From JADJSS01 sp046329815 (GTDB lineage Bacteria > Bacteroidota > Bacteroidia > Chitinophagales > JADIYW01): DNA of 64,000 nt. Below the pieces are notes generated by a model. That model ran no database searches and was not told the DNA's origin. It saw only the letters and a program-made list of their open reading frames with translations. Position numbers and translations under genes: made by a program. The stretch is from contig JAXLTY010000002.1 of NCBI GenBank assembly GCA_046329815.1, positions 62,001-126,000 of the forward strand, written 5' to 3'. Numbering within the stretch: position 1 is the first letter of the stretch; each line of letters starts with the position of its first letter. Positions 1 to 7,268 of the stretch are shown here, one piece after another.

Positions 1-2
1 CA

Positions 3-1661
3 ACCATACAACCTGCGTATATCAAGAACATTCCGTTGGTGATTAAAAATACATTCAATCCAACGCATCCTGGAACATTCATTTCTAAAGATGCCGGTAA
101 ATCGAATAATTCCATCAAAGGAATTTCTTCCATATCAGATATAACTGTTTTGAGAATGGAAGGTACCGGCATGGTAGGCGTGGTTGGAATTGCATCGCGC
201 TTGTTCGGTACGTTGTCGCGCGCATCTATTAATATCATCTTTCTTACGCAAGGTTCGTCAGAACATTCTATTTGTTTTGGTATCGTGCCCGGCGATGTAA
301 AAAAAGCACAAAAAGCAGTAGAAGAAGAATTTCGTTTTGAAATTCAGAATCGTCAGATCGCGCCGTTGGTCATCGAAACCAATAATTCTATTATAGCTGT
401 GATAGGCGAGAATATGTCGAATGTGCCTGGTGTTTCCGCGAAAATGTTTAAAGCATTAGGAAACAACGGTATCAACGTAAAAGCGATTGCGCAAGGTTCT
501 TCAGAATTAAATATTACAGCAGTGATCGACCGTCACAATGAAGCGAAAGCATTGAACGCATTGCATGAAATCTTCTTTGAGAACGATGTACATTCCATCA
601 ATATATTTTTAGTCGGACCAACCGGTTTGATTGGTAAAACCTTATTGAATCAGATTCACAATCAGTTTGAATATTTAAAGAAAGAAAAGTCCATTCAGAT
701 AAATGTAACCGGTATCATCAACTCTAAAAAAATGTTGATCGACAGCAACGGTATTGATGCGGAAAACTGGCAGGCAGAACTTCAGGAAAAAGGCGAAGAT
801 TCTAATTTAGCAATCTTCACCAACAAGATGATCGATTTGAATTTCGCGAACTCTGTTTTTGTAGATTGTTCTGCAAGCAAGCATGTTGTTGAATACTATG
901 AAAAGATTTTAAAGAAAAGTGTGAACATCGTTACACCAAATAAAATTGCCAATACATTAAGTCAGGATAAGTATATTTTGCTGCGCGAACTGGCGAAAAA
1001 ATCGAATGTACATTTTATGTATGAAACCAATGTTGGTGCTGGCTTGCCGGTTATCGGTGTGTTACAGTCGTTAATGAATTCAGGCGATAAGATACTGAAG
1101 ATCGAAGCCGTTTTATCAGGCACTTTATCATTCATCTTTAATACCTACAAAGGCGATTTGAAATTCTCTGATGTCGTATTAGATGCGAAAGCAAAAGGTT
1201 TTACAGAACCGGATCCGCGCGATGATTTGTCTGGTTTGGATGTGGCGCGCAAAGCATTGATTCTTTCTCGCGATAGCGGCGCAAAAATGGAACTCGAAGA
1301 TATTCATGTAGAAAATTTAGTACCTGAAAACTTACGCGAACTTGATGTGAAAACATTTTTAGAACGCTTACCTGAAGTAGATGCGCAATATGAGCAACTG
1401 AAAAAAGATGCAGAAGCAAACGGAAACGTAATGCGTTATATGGCGGTGATTGAAGATGGCAAAGTACAGATTGCTTTGAAACAAGTGGATACCAAACATC
1501 CGTTCTACAACTTAAGTGGCAGCGATAATATGATTGTGTTTACAACAGCGCGTTACAAAAACAATCCGTTAGTCATTAAAGGTCCTGGTGCCGGCGCAGA
1601 AGTAACAGCAGCAGGCGTTTTCGCGGAAATTATTACGATTGGAAACTATATGGCGAATTGA
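3..1661 (+). CDS. thrA: Bifunctional aspartate kinase/homoserine dehydrogenase, C-terminal part
   Basis: First and third steps of threonine/methionine synthesis from aspartate. The reading frame is open to the left edge, so roughly 265 N-terminal residues, most of the kinase domain, lie outside the window. Visible parts in order are the end of the kinase domain, two ACT regulatory domains (one containing VVGIASRLFGTLSRASINI, the next containing SNVPGVSAKMFKALG), then homoserine dehydrogenase with the NAD-binding loop VGPTGLIGKTLL, the TPNKIAN segment and the catalytic region around TEPDPRDDLSGLDVARK. The ACT pair predicts feedback control by threonine. The stop codon lies at the start of an inverted repeat that flanks the next gene, so the last residues may have been altered by that insertion. 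Confidence 0.95.
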   Translation, partial: TIQPAYIKNIPLVIKNTFNPTHPGTFISKDAGKSNNSIKGISSISDITVLRMEGTGMVGVVGIASRLFGTLSRASINIIFLTQGSSEHSICFGIVPGDVKKAQKAVEEEFRFEIQNRQIAPLVIETNNSIIAVIGENMSNVPGVSAKMFKALGNNGINVKAIAQGSSELNITAVIDRHNEAKALNALHEIFFENDVHSINIFLVGPTGLIGKTLLNQIHNQFEYLKKEKSIQINVTGIINSKKMLIDSNGIDAENWQAELQEKGEDSNLAIFTNKMIDLNFANSVFVDCSASKHVVEYYEKILKKSVNIVTPNKIANTLSQDKYILLRELAKKSNVHFMYETNVGAGLPVIGVLQSLMNSGDKILKIEAVLSGTLSFIFNTYKGDLKFSDVVLDAKAKGFTEPDPRDDLSGLDVARKALILSRDSGAKMELEDIHVENLVPENLRELDVKTFLERLPEVDAQYEQLKKDAEANGNVMRYMAVIEDGKVQIALKQVDTKHPFYNLSGSDNMIVFTTARYKNNPLVIKGPGAGAEVTAAGVFAEIITIGNYMAN

Positions 1662-1703
1662 GTCGTAAGTTGTAAGTCATAAGTGGTGAGTCGTGATTGA
1701 GAT
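1660..1703. repeat. Left inverted repeat of the four-helix-bundle islet
   Basis: Degenerate tandem units of the type GAGTCGTAAGT / GTGAGTCGTGA. The reverse complement (TCACGACTCAC...) matches the units at 2114-2161 on the other side of the 118-residue gene, so the two arrays form an inverted pair. The repeat starts inside the thrA stop codon. Confidence 0.75.
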
Positions 1704-1739
1704 AAGGAATCTATTTTTAATATAGATAATTATAATAAA

Positions 1740-2096
1740 GTGATAATTAAAAAGTTTGAAGATTTGATTACATGGCAAAAGGCACAAGATTTAGCCGTTG
1801 ATATTTATGCTAATTTTGATGTTAATAGAGATTTCAATTTTAAAAATCAAATTTGCAGCGAAGTTGTTTCCATTTCAAATAATATTGCAGAAGGTTTTGA
1901 TAGAAGTTCAGATGCAGATTTTTCAAGATTTTTATACATGTATTTAGGTTCTGCAAGCGAAGTTCGTTCTATGTTACATCTTGCTGAAAGATTAAAATAT
2001 ATAAACATGGAAATAAAAAATGATTTAATTAACAAGGTTGATGAAGTGTCTAAGATAATCAGAGGTTTAATTAAATCATTAACACCCAAAAACTAA
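1740..2096 (+). CDS. Four helix bundle protein (23S rRNA intervening-sequence / S23 family)
   Basis: 118 residues beginning at GTG. The N-terminal pattern (FEDLITWQKAQDLAVDIY) and the core (EVVSISNNIAEGFDRSS, then FLYMYLGSASEVRSML) are hallmarks of the four-helix-bundle family first seen inside 23S rRNA intervening sequences. Its biochemical role is unknown; relatives include the Avd accessory protein of diversity-generating retroelements. No reverse transcriptase or rRNA is nearby. The gene sits alone between thrA and thrB, in the same direction, flanked by inverted short repeats, and looks like an insertion into the threonine operon. The function here cannot be told from sequence. Confidence 0.85.
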   Translation: MIIKKFEDLITWQKAQDLAVDIYANFDVNRDFNFKNQICSEVVSISNNIAEGFDRSSDADFSRFLYMYLGSASEVRSMLHLAERLKYINMEIKNDLINKVDEVSKIIRGLIKSLTPKN

Positions 2097-2111
2097 TTAT
2101 AAACTAATCTT

Positions 2112-3098
2112 ATGTCTCACGACTCACAACTCACGACTCACAACTCACGACTCACGACTCCAAAACGAATCAAAGTCTTCGCACCGGCAACCGTAGCCAA
2201 TGTAGCTTGTGGTTTTGACGTATTAGGTTTTGCTATCGATAAACCTGGCGATGAATTGATAATGGAAATCACTGCAGAAAAAGGTGTGGTGATTGCAGAT
2301 ATAGAAGGCGATGACGGTGTGCTGCCGCGTGATGCGAAAAAGAATTCGGCAACCGTTGCAATACAAGATTATTTGAACTACATCAATGCAGATTTTGGCT
2401 GCAAAATTTGGTTGAAAAAAATGATGCCAAGTGGTAGTGGTTTAGGAAGTTCGGCTGCAAGCGCTGTGGCTGGCGTGTTTGCCATTAACATGTTGTGCAA
2501 TGAGCAACTGACGAAAGAAGAAATGCTTCCGTTCTTATTGAATGCAGAAAAAGCTGCCTGCGATGCTGCGATTGCTGATAATGTTGCAGCAAGTTTATTC
2601 GGTGGTTTTATTTTAGTGAGAAGTTACGAACCATTGGATATTCTACAGATTCCGGTGCCTGAAGATTTGTGGTGCGCTGTCATCAATCCGCATGTAATTG
2701 TTTTGACGAAAGATGCACGCGAGATCTTACCGAAAGATATTCCATTGGCACATTCATTGCGACAAAGTGCTAATGTTGGTGGTATCATGGTGGGTTTGCT
2801 GCGTGGCGATTATGATTTGATTGGTCGCAGTTTAGTGGATTATATTGCTGAGCCGTATAGAAGCAAACTAATTCCTGGTTTTTATGAAATGAAGCAGGCA
2901 GCGAAAGATGCAGGTGCGCTCGGTGGCAGCATCAGCGGTTCAGGACCGAGTGTTTTCGCGTTGTGTCATGGAAAAGAAAGCGCATACAAAGCAGGCGATG
3001 CGATGAAAGCGGTTATGAATTCAATGAATATCGGTGCAGATGTCTATATCAGTAAAGTAAACAACCACGGCCCGAAAGTATTGCCGTTTGGTGAATAA
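2112..3098 (+). CDS. thrB: Homoserine kinase (GHMP family)
   Basis: Phosphorylates homoserine in threonine synthesis. 328 residues. The family start (KRIKVFAPATVANVACGFD) begins only at residue 18; the preceding residues are translated from the islet repeat. The ATP-binding GHMP motif (GSGLGSSAASAVAGV) lies near residue 110, and the C-terminal glycine-rich motif is GGSISGSGPSVFAL. I see no alternative ATG between the repeat and the conserved start, so the ATG at 2112 is probably the real start and belongs to, or abuts, the inserted DNA. thrC is not in the window. Confidence 0.93.
   Translation: MSHDSQLTTHNSRLTTPKRIKVFAPATVANVACGFDVLGFAIDKPGDELIMEITAEKGVVIADIEGDDGVLPRDAKKNSATVAIQDYLNYINADFGCKIWLKKMMPSGSGLGSSAASAVAGVFAINMLCNEQLTKEEMLPFLLNAEKAACDAAIADNVAASLFGGFILVRSYEPLDILQIPVPEDLWCAVINPHVIVLTKDAREILPKDIPLAHSLRQSANVGGIMVGLLRGDYDLIGRSLVDYIAEPYRSKLIPGFYEMKQAAKDAGALGGSISGSGPSVFALCHGKESAYKAGDAMKAVMNSMNIGADVYISKVNNHGPKVLPFGE
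2114..2161. repeat. Right inverted repeat of the islet, overlapping the thrB start
   Basis: Tandem units alternating ACTCACGACTC and ACTCACAACTC. They are read in frame as the first 16 or so residues of ThrB (MSHDSQLTTHNSRLTTP), which have no counterpart in homoserine kinases. The repeat therefore lies inside the coding sequence and sits just after the only available start codon. Confidence 0.8.
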
Positions 3099-3107
3099 AA
3101 CAATACT

Positions 3108-3926
3108 ATGCAAACTGTAAACAAACAACCGATCGTATTTATAATTCCGTTGTTGGTAGCAATTGTTAGTTTGACCTTGTTTTTTATTGCGTTGAACAAT
3201 GCATGGTTCGGCACACACTATATCACTTTTCCTTTTTGCGAAACGTACAGAAATCATTTAATTAAACAACCGGCAAATACTTGGTCGAATCTCGGTTTTG
3301 TTCTGGTTGGTTTGCGCATTAGCTATGAGTCTATGCAGCAAAAATATGTTGTGAACAATAACTTATTTTCTCGAACGAAATTTTATCCTGTATTTTATAG
3401 TTGTTTGGCTGTTTTACTTGGACCTGGCTCAATGGCAATGCATGCATCTTCAACCTATGTCGGCGGTTACTTCGATATGTTGTCTATGTATTTGCTCGCA
3501 TCGTTTATGTTTGCGTATGCGATGACGCGTTTCTTTAAGCTCAACGAATTTTATTTCTTTATTTTATATGTCATTGCTATTACACTTTGTCATTTAGGTT
3601 TTTTCTACAACGATAGCATTCGCCAGATAAGTATCTTTAAATGGTTAGATGTGAATGCTGTGTTTGGTATTTTTATCGGTATTGGTTCTTTACTGGAATT
3701 CGCCATGATCAAAAACAAAGCAAGCACCATTAACGGAAAATTTGCTATTGCGTTTGCATCAGCATTTGGTTTGGCTTTCCTGATCTGGAATTTATCATTA
3801 ACCGGAAACATCGGTTGTTATCCTGATTCGCTGATACAAGGACACGCTATCTGGCATATCTTGTGCGCAGTTTCCGTGTATTACATCTTCAGATTTTACA
3901 GCTCGGAAAATTATATTAACCAATAA
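3108..3926 (+). CDS. Alkaline ceramidase-like (CREST superfamily) membrane hydrolase
   Basis: 272 residues with about seven hydrophobic segments. It carries the sparse metal-binding pattern of the CREST superfamily: FCETYRN followed by NTWSNLGF, then GSMAMHASSTYVGGYFDMLS (conserved S, H and D), and a last helix with GHAIWH. Eukaryotic members hydrolyse the amide bond of ceramides; bacterial members are poorly characterised. Many Bacteroidota make sphingolipids, so a lipid amidase role is plausible but inferred. It follows thrB by 9 bases and may be co-transcribed, although no thr-pathway role is suggested. Confidence 0.7.
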   Translation: MQTVNKQPIVFIIPLLVAIVSLTLFFIALNNAWFGTHYITFPFCETYRNHLIKQPANTWSNLGFVLVGLRISYESMQQKYVVNNNLFSRTKFYPVFYSCLAVLLGPGSMAMHASSTYVGGYFDMLSMYLLASFMFAYAMTRFFKLNEFYFFILYVIAITLCHLGFFYNDSIRQISIFKWLDVNAVFGIFIGIGSLLEFAMIKNKASTINGKFAIAFASAFGLAFLIWNLSLTGNIGCYPDSLIQGHAIWHILCAVSVYYIFRFYSSENYINQ

Positions 3927-5114
3927 TTATCCAAACGCATTAATGCCTGTTATATCCATGCCTGTAATCAGTAAATGTACTTCATGAGTGCCTTCATAAG
4001 TAATCACGCTTTCCAAATTCATTGCATGACGCATGAATGGAAAGTCAGCAGTAATGCCCATGCCACCGCATATCTGTCTGCACTCGCGCGCGATGCGCAG
4101 CGCCATTTCCACATTGTTGCGTTTTCCCATTGATATTTGTGCAGGCGATGCTTTTCCTTCAATATTTAATTTTCCTAACTGCATCGCCAGCAACTGCGCT
4201 TTGGTTAAGTCAGTCAGCATTTCCGCTAATTTTTTTTGCGTTAACTGAAAAGCCGCTAATGGTTTTCCGAATTGTGTTCTTTCTTTAGCATATTCAGTCG
4301 CGGCATGTAAGCAATCCATCGCGGCACCCATCACGCCCCACGCGATGCCGTAGCGCGCAGATGATAAGCACGATAATGGCGCTTTCAAACCGCTAGCCAA
4401 AGGCAATATATTTTCTTCCGGAATTTCCACATCTTCAAAAACTAACTCACCGGTTTTAGAAGCACGCAAGCTCCATTTGCCCATAATTTCAGGCGTTGAA
4501 AAACCTTTCATATCGCGTTCCACGATACAGCCAACTACATAACCATTTTCATTCTTTGCCCAAACAACGGCAAGGTCGCAGATAGGTGAGGACGTGATCC
4601 AAAGCTTCGCGCCATTCAATATATATTTATCGCCTTTTTTAATTAAACGTGTTTCCATGCTTGACGGATCACTGCCGTGGTTCGGTTCTGTTAAACCAAA
4701 ACTACCAACCAAATCGCCGGTAGCCAGTTTGGGTAAGAATTTATTTTTTTGTTCTTCGCTGCCGTATTTCCATATCGGATACATGACCAATGAACTTTGT
4801 ACACTGGCAAAACTGCGTATGCCTGAGTCGCCGCGTTCCAGCTCTTGCATAATAATACCGTAAGAAATCAAATCCAGGCCGCCGCCGCCGTATTGTGTAG
4901 GAATATGCGGTCCCAATGCGCCGATTTCACCTAATTGTTTAATAAGTTCCTTCGGGAATTTATGATGTTCCGCGCAATCTTCAATGATTGGAACTACGGC
5001 TTTGTTTACCCAGCTTCTCACTGATTCGCGAATCAGTTTTTGTTCGTCGGTCAATTGTTCGTCTAAGTTCAAATAATCAAATCCACGGAAAGAAGAGGCG
5101 TATCTGTTTTGCAT
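3927..5114 (-). CDS. Acyl-CoA dehydrogenase, glutaryl-CoA dehydrogenase type
   Basis: 395 residues from the ATG at 5114 (MQNRYASSFRGFDYLN); an upstream in-frame ATG would add 35 unlikely residues. FAD-dependent oxidation of an acyl-CoA; the glutaryl-CoA group also decarboxylates to crotonyl-CoA in lysine/tryptophan breakdown. Visible features are the FAD/substrate segment FGLTEPNHGSDPSSMETR, the arginine-rich helix LRIARECRQICGGMGI, and the C-terminal TYEGTHEVHLLITGMDITG with the catalytic glutamate in YEGT. The end of this motif resembles GcdH more than other acyl-CoA dehydrogenases. Convergent with the ceramidase-like gene and divergent from folB. Confidence 0.87.
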   Translation of the reverse strand: MQNRYASSFRGFDYLNLDEQLTDEQKLIRESVRSWVNKAVVPIIEDCAEHHKFPKELIKQLGEIGALGPHIPTQYGGGGLDLISYGIIMQELERGDSGIRSFASVQSSLVMYPIWKYGSEEQKNKFLPKLATGDLVGSFGLTEPNHGSDPSSMETRLIKKGDKYILNGAKLWITSSPICDLAVVWAKNENGYVVGCIVERDMKGFSTPEIMGKWSLRASKTGELVFEDVEIPEENILPLASGLKAPLSCLSSARYGIAWGVMGAAMDCLHAATEYAKERTQFGKPLAAFQLTQKKLAEMLTDLTKAQLLAMQLGKLNIEGKASPAQISMGKRNNVEMALRIARECRQICGGMGITADFPFMRHAMNLESVITYEGTHEVHLLITGMDITGINAFG

Positions 5115-5188
5115 GATGCTTTTTTTTATTGGTGTATGCGTCTGTTTTATTGAAATGTAAAACGCTGACAAATTTAAAGAATTAAATT

Positions 5189-5196
5189 TACTTTTG
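5189..5196 (+). promoter_or_regulatory. Bacteroidota -7 box upstream of folB
   Basis: TACTTTTG matches the TAnnTTTG -7 consensus of the Bacteroidota primary sigma factor and lies 14 bases before the folB ATG. The -33 element is weak. Confidence 0.4.
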
Positions 5197-5210
5197 TACA
5201 AAACGGTAAT

Positions 5211-5570
5211 ATGCAGCACAAGTTATGGATAGGGTTGGAAGGCATGGAATTTTATGCGCACCACGGTGTGTATGATTATGAGCGCGAAAAAGGCGGAAAA
5301 TATATGGTGGATGCTTTTGTATATACCGATGCTACCATTGCAGAAGAAAAAGATGACCTTTCAGGAACGGTGAATTATGAACTGATTTATGAAGCTGTTT
5401 CTAAAAATATGCAGGAACCAGCCAAACTGATAGAGCATTTGGCGCATAATATCATTAAAGAAATGAAAACTTTTGTGCCTGCTACCGATAAGATTCGTAT
5501 TAAAATTAAAAAGATCAAGCCGCCACTGGACGGCGAAGTCGCTGCCAGTGTGGTGGAAATGGAAGTATAG
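5211..5570 (+). CDS. folB: Dihydroneopterin aldolase
   Basis: Retro-aldol cleavage of dihydroneopterin to 6-hydroxymethyl-dihydropterin in folate synthesis. 119 residues, the usual length. Shows the N-terminal signature GLEGMEFYAHHGVYDYE, the NYELIYEAV segment with the substrate-binding glutamate region, LIEHLAHNI, and the C-terminal strand IRIKIKKIKPPL. The last 46 bases are duplicated about 1.17 kb downstream with four mismatches, on the far side of the next gene. Confidence 0.95.
   Translation: MQHKLWIGLEGMEFYAHHGVYDYEREKGGKYMVDAFVYTDATIAEEKDDLSGTVNYELIYEAVSKNMQEPAKLIEHLAHNIIKEMKTFVPATDKIRIKIKKIKPPLDGEVAASVVEMEV
5524..5569 (+). repeat. Direct repeat copy 1 (3' end of folB)
   Basis: 46 bases encoding the last residues of FolB. 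It matches 6692-6737 with 4 mismatches (offset 1168). The pair brackets exactly one gene, the 355-residue membrane protein. Confidence 0.85.
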
Positions 5571-5594
5571 TAAAGTAAAAAATAGCAGTTTAAT

Positions 5595-6662
5595 ATGATA
5601 ATTAGGTTTGGCTGGAGAAGTTTTAATATTAAATCCTTTACGTTAGATGAATTACAAATTCCAACTGATAGTGATGAAAAAATAGAAATAGAAGTAAGGC
5701 AACGCTATTTTCATATTTTCTTTATTCCGGTTTTTGGCTTGGGCAAGGAATGGATATTTCATAAAGGCGATCTGCAATATGAAGTTCCGGAAAATATCCA
5801 GCAGCACATACAGCAAAACCATCGCGTTAGAACACCTTGGTACACTTATACCTTATTAATAGCAGCATTGATTGCTCTGCTTGTTTTTCTGTACATGGAA
5901 TTTGAACCAAAATACAGAAGTCATCAAAAAAACAAGAAAGAACATATAGAATTTGTACAGAATGTTAACAACAGGTTTGCAGCTCCATTCACAACCGATG
6001 ATTATTTTATTCTGATCTATACTGGAGAATTTAATAACTGCACCGGTTGCTTTTTAAAGATCGTGCGTGTTGAAGGAGATAATTTTGTAGTAGCAAAATA
6101 TCCAAGAAATTATGAAAACGAAGATATTTATACATCGATAAAGAATAATCAATTAAGCGTGGCTGATACATTTATTCTGTCCAAATCAGAACTAATGAGT
6201 GCGGTCTGTAAAAAATATAAAGACGAAGAATCTTTAGATGCGTTTGGTGTTGATTTGTTGCATACAGATACTTTGTACCGATTGGAAGGTATTGAAAATA
6301 TGTATGCGTGTAACATATTGCTGGGTAATGATCGTCTAAATTATGGTTTGGAAGATGGAAGAGATACATTATTTTATGCAAGATTTTACATTAATAATTG
6401 GGGCGCACCTGCAAAATTAGTTGCCATTAAAAATATAACCGGAAATGTGCAGTGGCAGGACAGTATATTGCCGATGGAAATTCCAATGGAATGTACTAAT
6501 ATCAGAAGAGATGAAAATAGAGTTTCCGGCACTAATTATCCGGTTCATACCGATTTTAAAGTTATGCTTACTTTTAAAGATGGCACAAAGGCGCTAAAAT
6601 ATTATATGGTTGAGTACAAAGACGAAACTTTAAACATGACAAAAGTAAATCACAAAAAATAG
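5595..6662 (+). CDS. Uncharacterised single-span membrane protein
   Basis: 355 residues, not recognised as a whole. The N-terminal 80 residues contain RYFHIFFIPVFGLGKEW, a pattern seen in short zinc-ribbon-like or PH-like membrane-associated Bacteroidota proteins, although no cysteine pairs are present here. One transmembrane helix (about residues 83-101, YTYTLLIAALIALLVFLYM) follows. The rest is a hydrophilic domain, probably extracytoplasmic, with a lone CTGC motif near residue 153. It starts 24 bases after folB in the same direction and is bracketed by two copies of the folB 3' end, which suggests it was added to the locus. Function unknown. Confidence 0.75.
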   Translation: MIIRFGWRSFNIKSFTLDELQIPTDSDEKIEIEVRQRYFHIFFIPVFGLGKEWIFHKGDLQYEVPENIQQHIQQNHRVRTPWYTYTLLIAALIALLVFLYMEFEPKYRSHQKNKKEHIEFVQNVNNRFAAPFTTDDYFILIYTGEFNNCTGCFLKIVRVEGDNFVVAKYPRNYENEDIYTSIKNNQLSVADTFILSKSELMSAVCKKYKDEESLDAFGVDLLHTDTLYRLEGIENMYACNILLGNDRLNYGLEDGRDTLFYARFYINNWGAPAKLVAIKNITGNVQWQDSILPMEIPMECTNIRRDENRVSGTNYPVHTDFKVMLTFKDGTKALKYYMVEYKDETLNMTKVNHKK

Positions 6663-6691
6663 AAATTTAAATACGTATTCATGTATATCAT

Positions 6692-6737
6692 CACTAGACG
6701 GCGAAGTCGCTGCCAGCGTGGTGTAAATGGAAGTTTA
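6692..6737 (+). repeat. Direct repeat copy 2 (relic of folB 3' end)
   Basis: Near copy of 5524-5569. In the folB frame it reads DGEVAASVV, then a stop, then MEV and a stop, so it is a broken tail of folB and not coding. Confidence 0.85.
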
Positions 6738-6816
6738 ACGTTTTCCTTTATTTATTTAATAATTGTAATCGATTAGCAGGTTTTTGTCATTAATGACGAG
6801 ATTAGCTATAATAGTA

Positions 6817-6968
6817 TGACAATTAATAACTATGACGTGACAACTACTTGCTAACAAGTGACAAAAAGTAACTGTAGCGTGACAAACATAACTAATTTGT
6901 GGCAATTATTAACTACAAAATGACAAACACCTGATATAGAGTGACAAGCGTTAACCAAACGGTGACAA
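6817..6968. repeat. Eight-unit degenerate array with 21-bp period
   Basis: The hexamer TGACAA (one TGGCAA) starts at 6817, 6838, 6859, 6880, 6900, 6921, 6942 and 6963: spacings 21, 21, 21, 20, 21, 21, 21. Most units also carry TAAC in the middle. Between the anchors the units diverge. Stop codons in the frames I checked on both strands argue against coding. It lies in the gap between the membrane-protein gene and tRNA-Cys. Confidence 0.85.
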
Positions 6969-7017
6969 CGGCTTTTGTTTAGTCAATTACGCTAATTACA
7001 TTTAATCTTTTCTTGTT

Positions 7018-7048
7018 CTTGTTTTTTTATTCTAAATACTTATATTTG
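7018..7048 (+). promoter_or_regulatory. Promoter of tRNA-Cys
   Basis: TTG at 7018 and TATATTTG at 7041-7048 are separated by 20 bases, matching the Bacteroidota -33/-7 arrangement. The -7 box ends 18 bases before the mature tRNA. Confidence 0.65.
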
Positions 7049-7066
7049 CAGTCCATAAAAAAATAG

Positions 7067-7137
7067 GGTCGGTTGGCCGAGAGGCTAGGCAAAGCTCTGC
7101 AAAAGCTTCTACGACGGTTCGAATCCGCCACCGACCT
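7067..7137 (+). tRNA. tRNA-Cys (anticodon GCA)
   Basis: 71 nt without an encoded CCA. Acceptor stem GGTCGGT pairs with ACCGACC. The anticodon arm AAGCT-CTGCAAA-AGCTT presents GCA. The T arm contains GGTTCGAATCC with one A-C mismatch in the stem. The discriminator base is T, as expected for Cys. Confidence 0.95.
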
Positions 7138-7141
7138 CTTG

Positions 7142-7180
7142 AAAGTCCATGTGCAAGCATGGACTTTTTTTATTTTTTTA
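7142..7180 (+). terminator. Terminator after tRNA-Cys
   Basis: Hairpin AAAGTCCATG / CATGGACTTT with loop TGCAAG, followed by a T-rich tract. Confidence 0.85.
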
Positions 7181-7268
7181 CCGAATTCTCACTAATTAAC
7201 ACCGCATGATAAATATCATATTCAGGTGAAGTGCAGAATGCATAAATTTAAATCATAAAATAAAAATT

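Noticed and set aside
1740..2096. Diversity-generating retroelement accessory (Avd)
   Set aside because: The fold is related, but no reverse transcriptase, template repeat or variable repeat is nearby.
5115..5219. N-terminal extension of the acyl-CoA dehydrogenase to 5219
   Set aside because: It overlaps the folB start and promoter on the other strand and adds 35 residues without family support.
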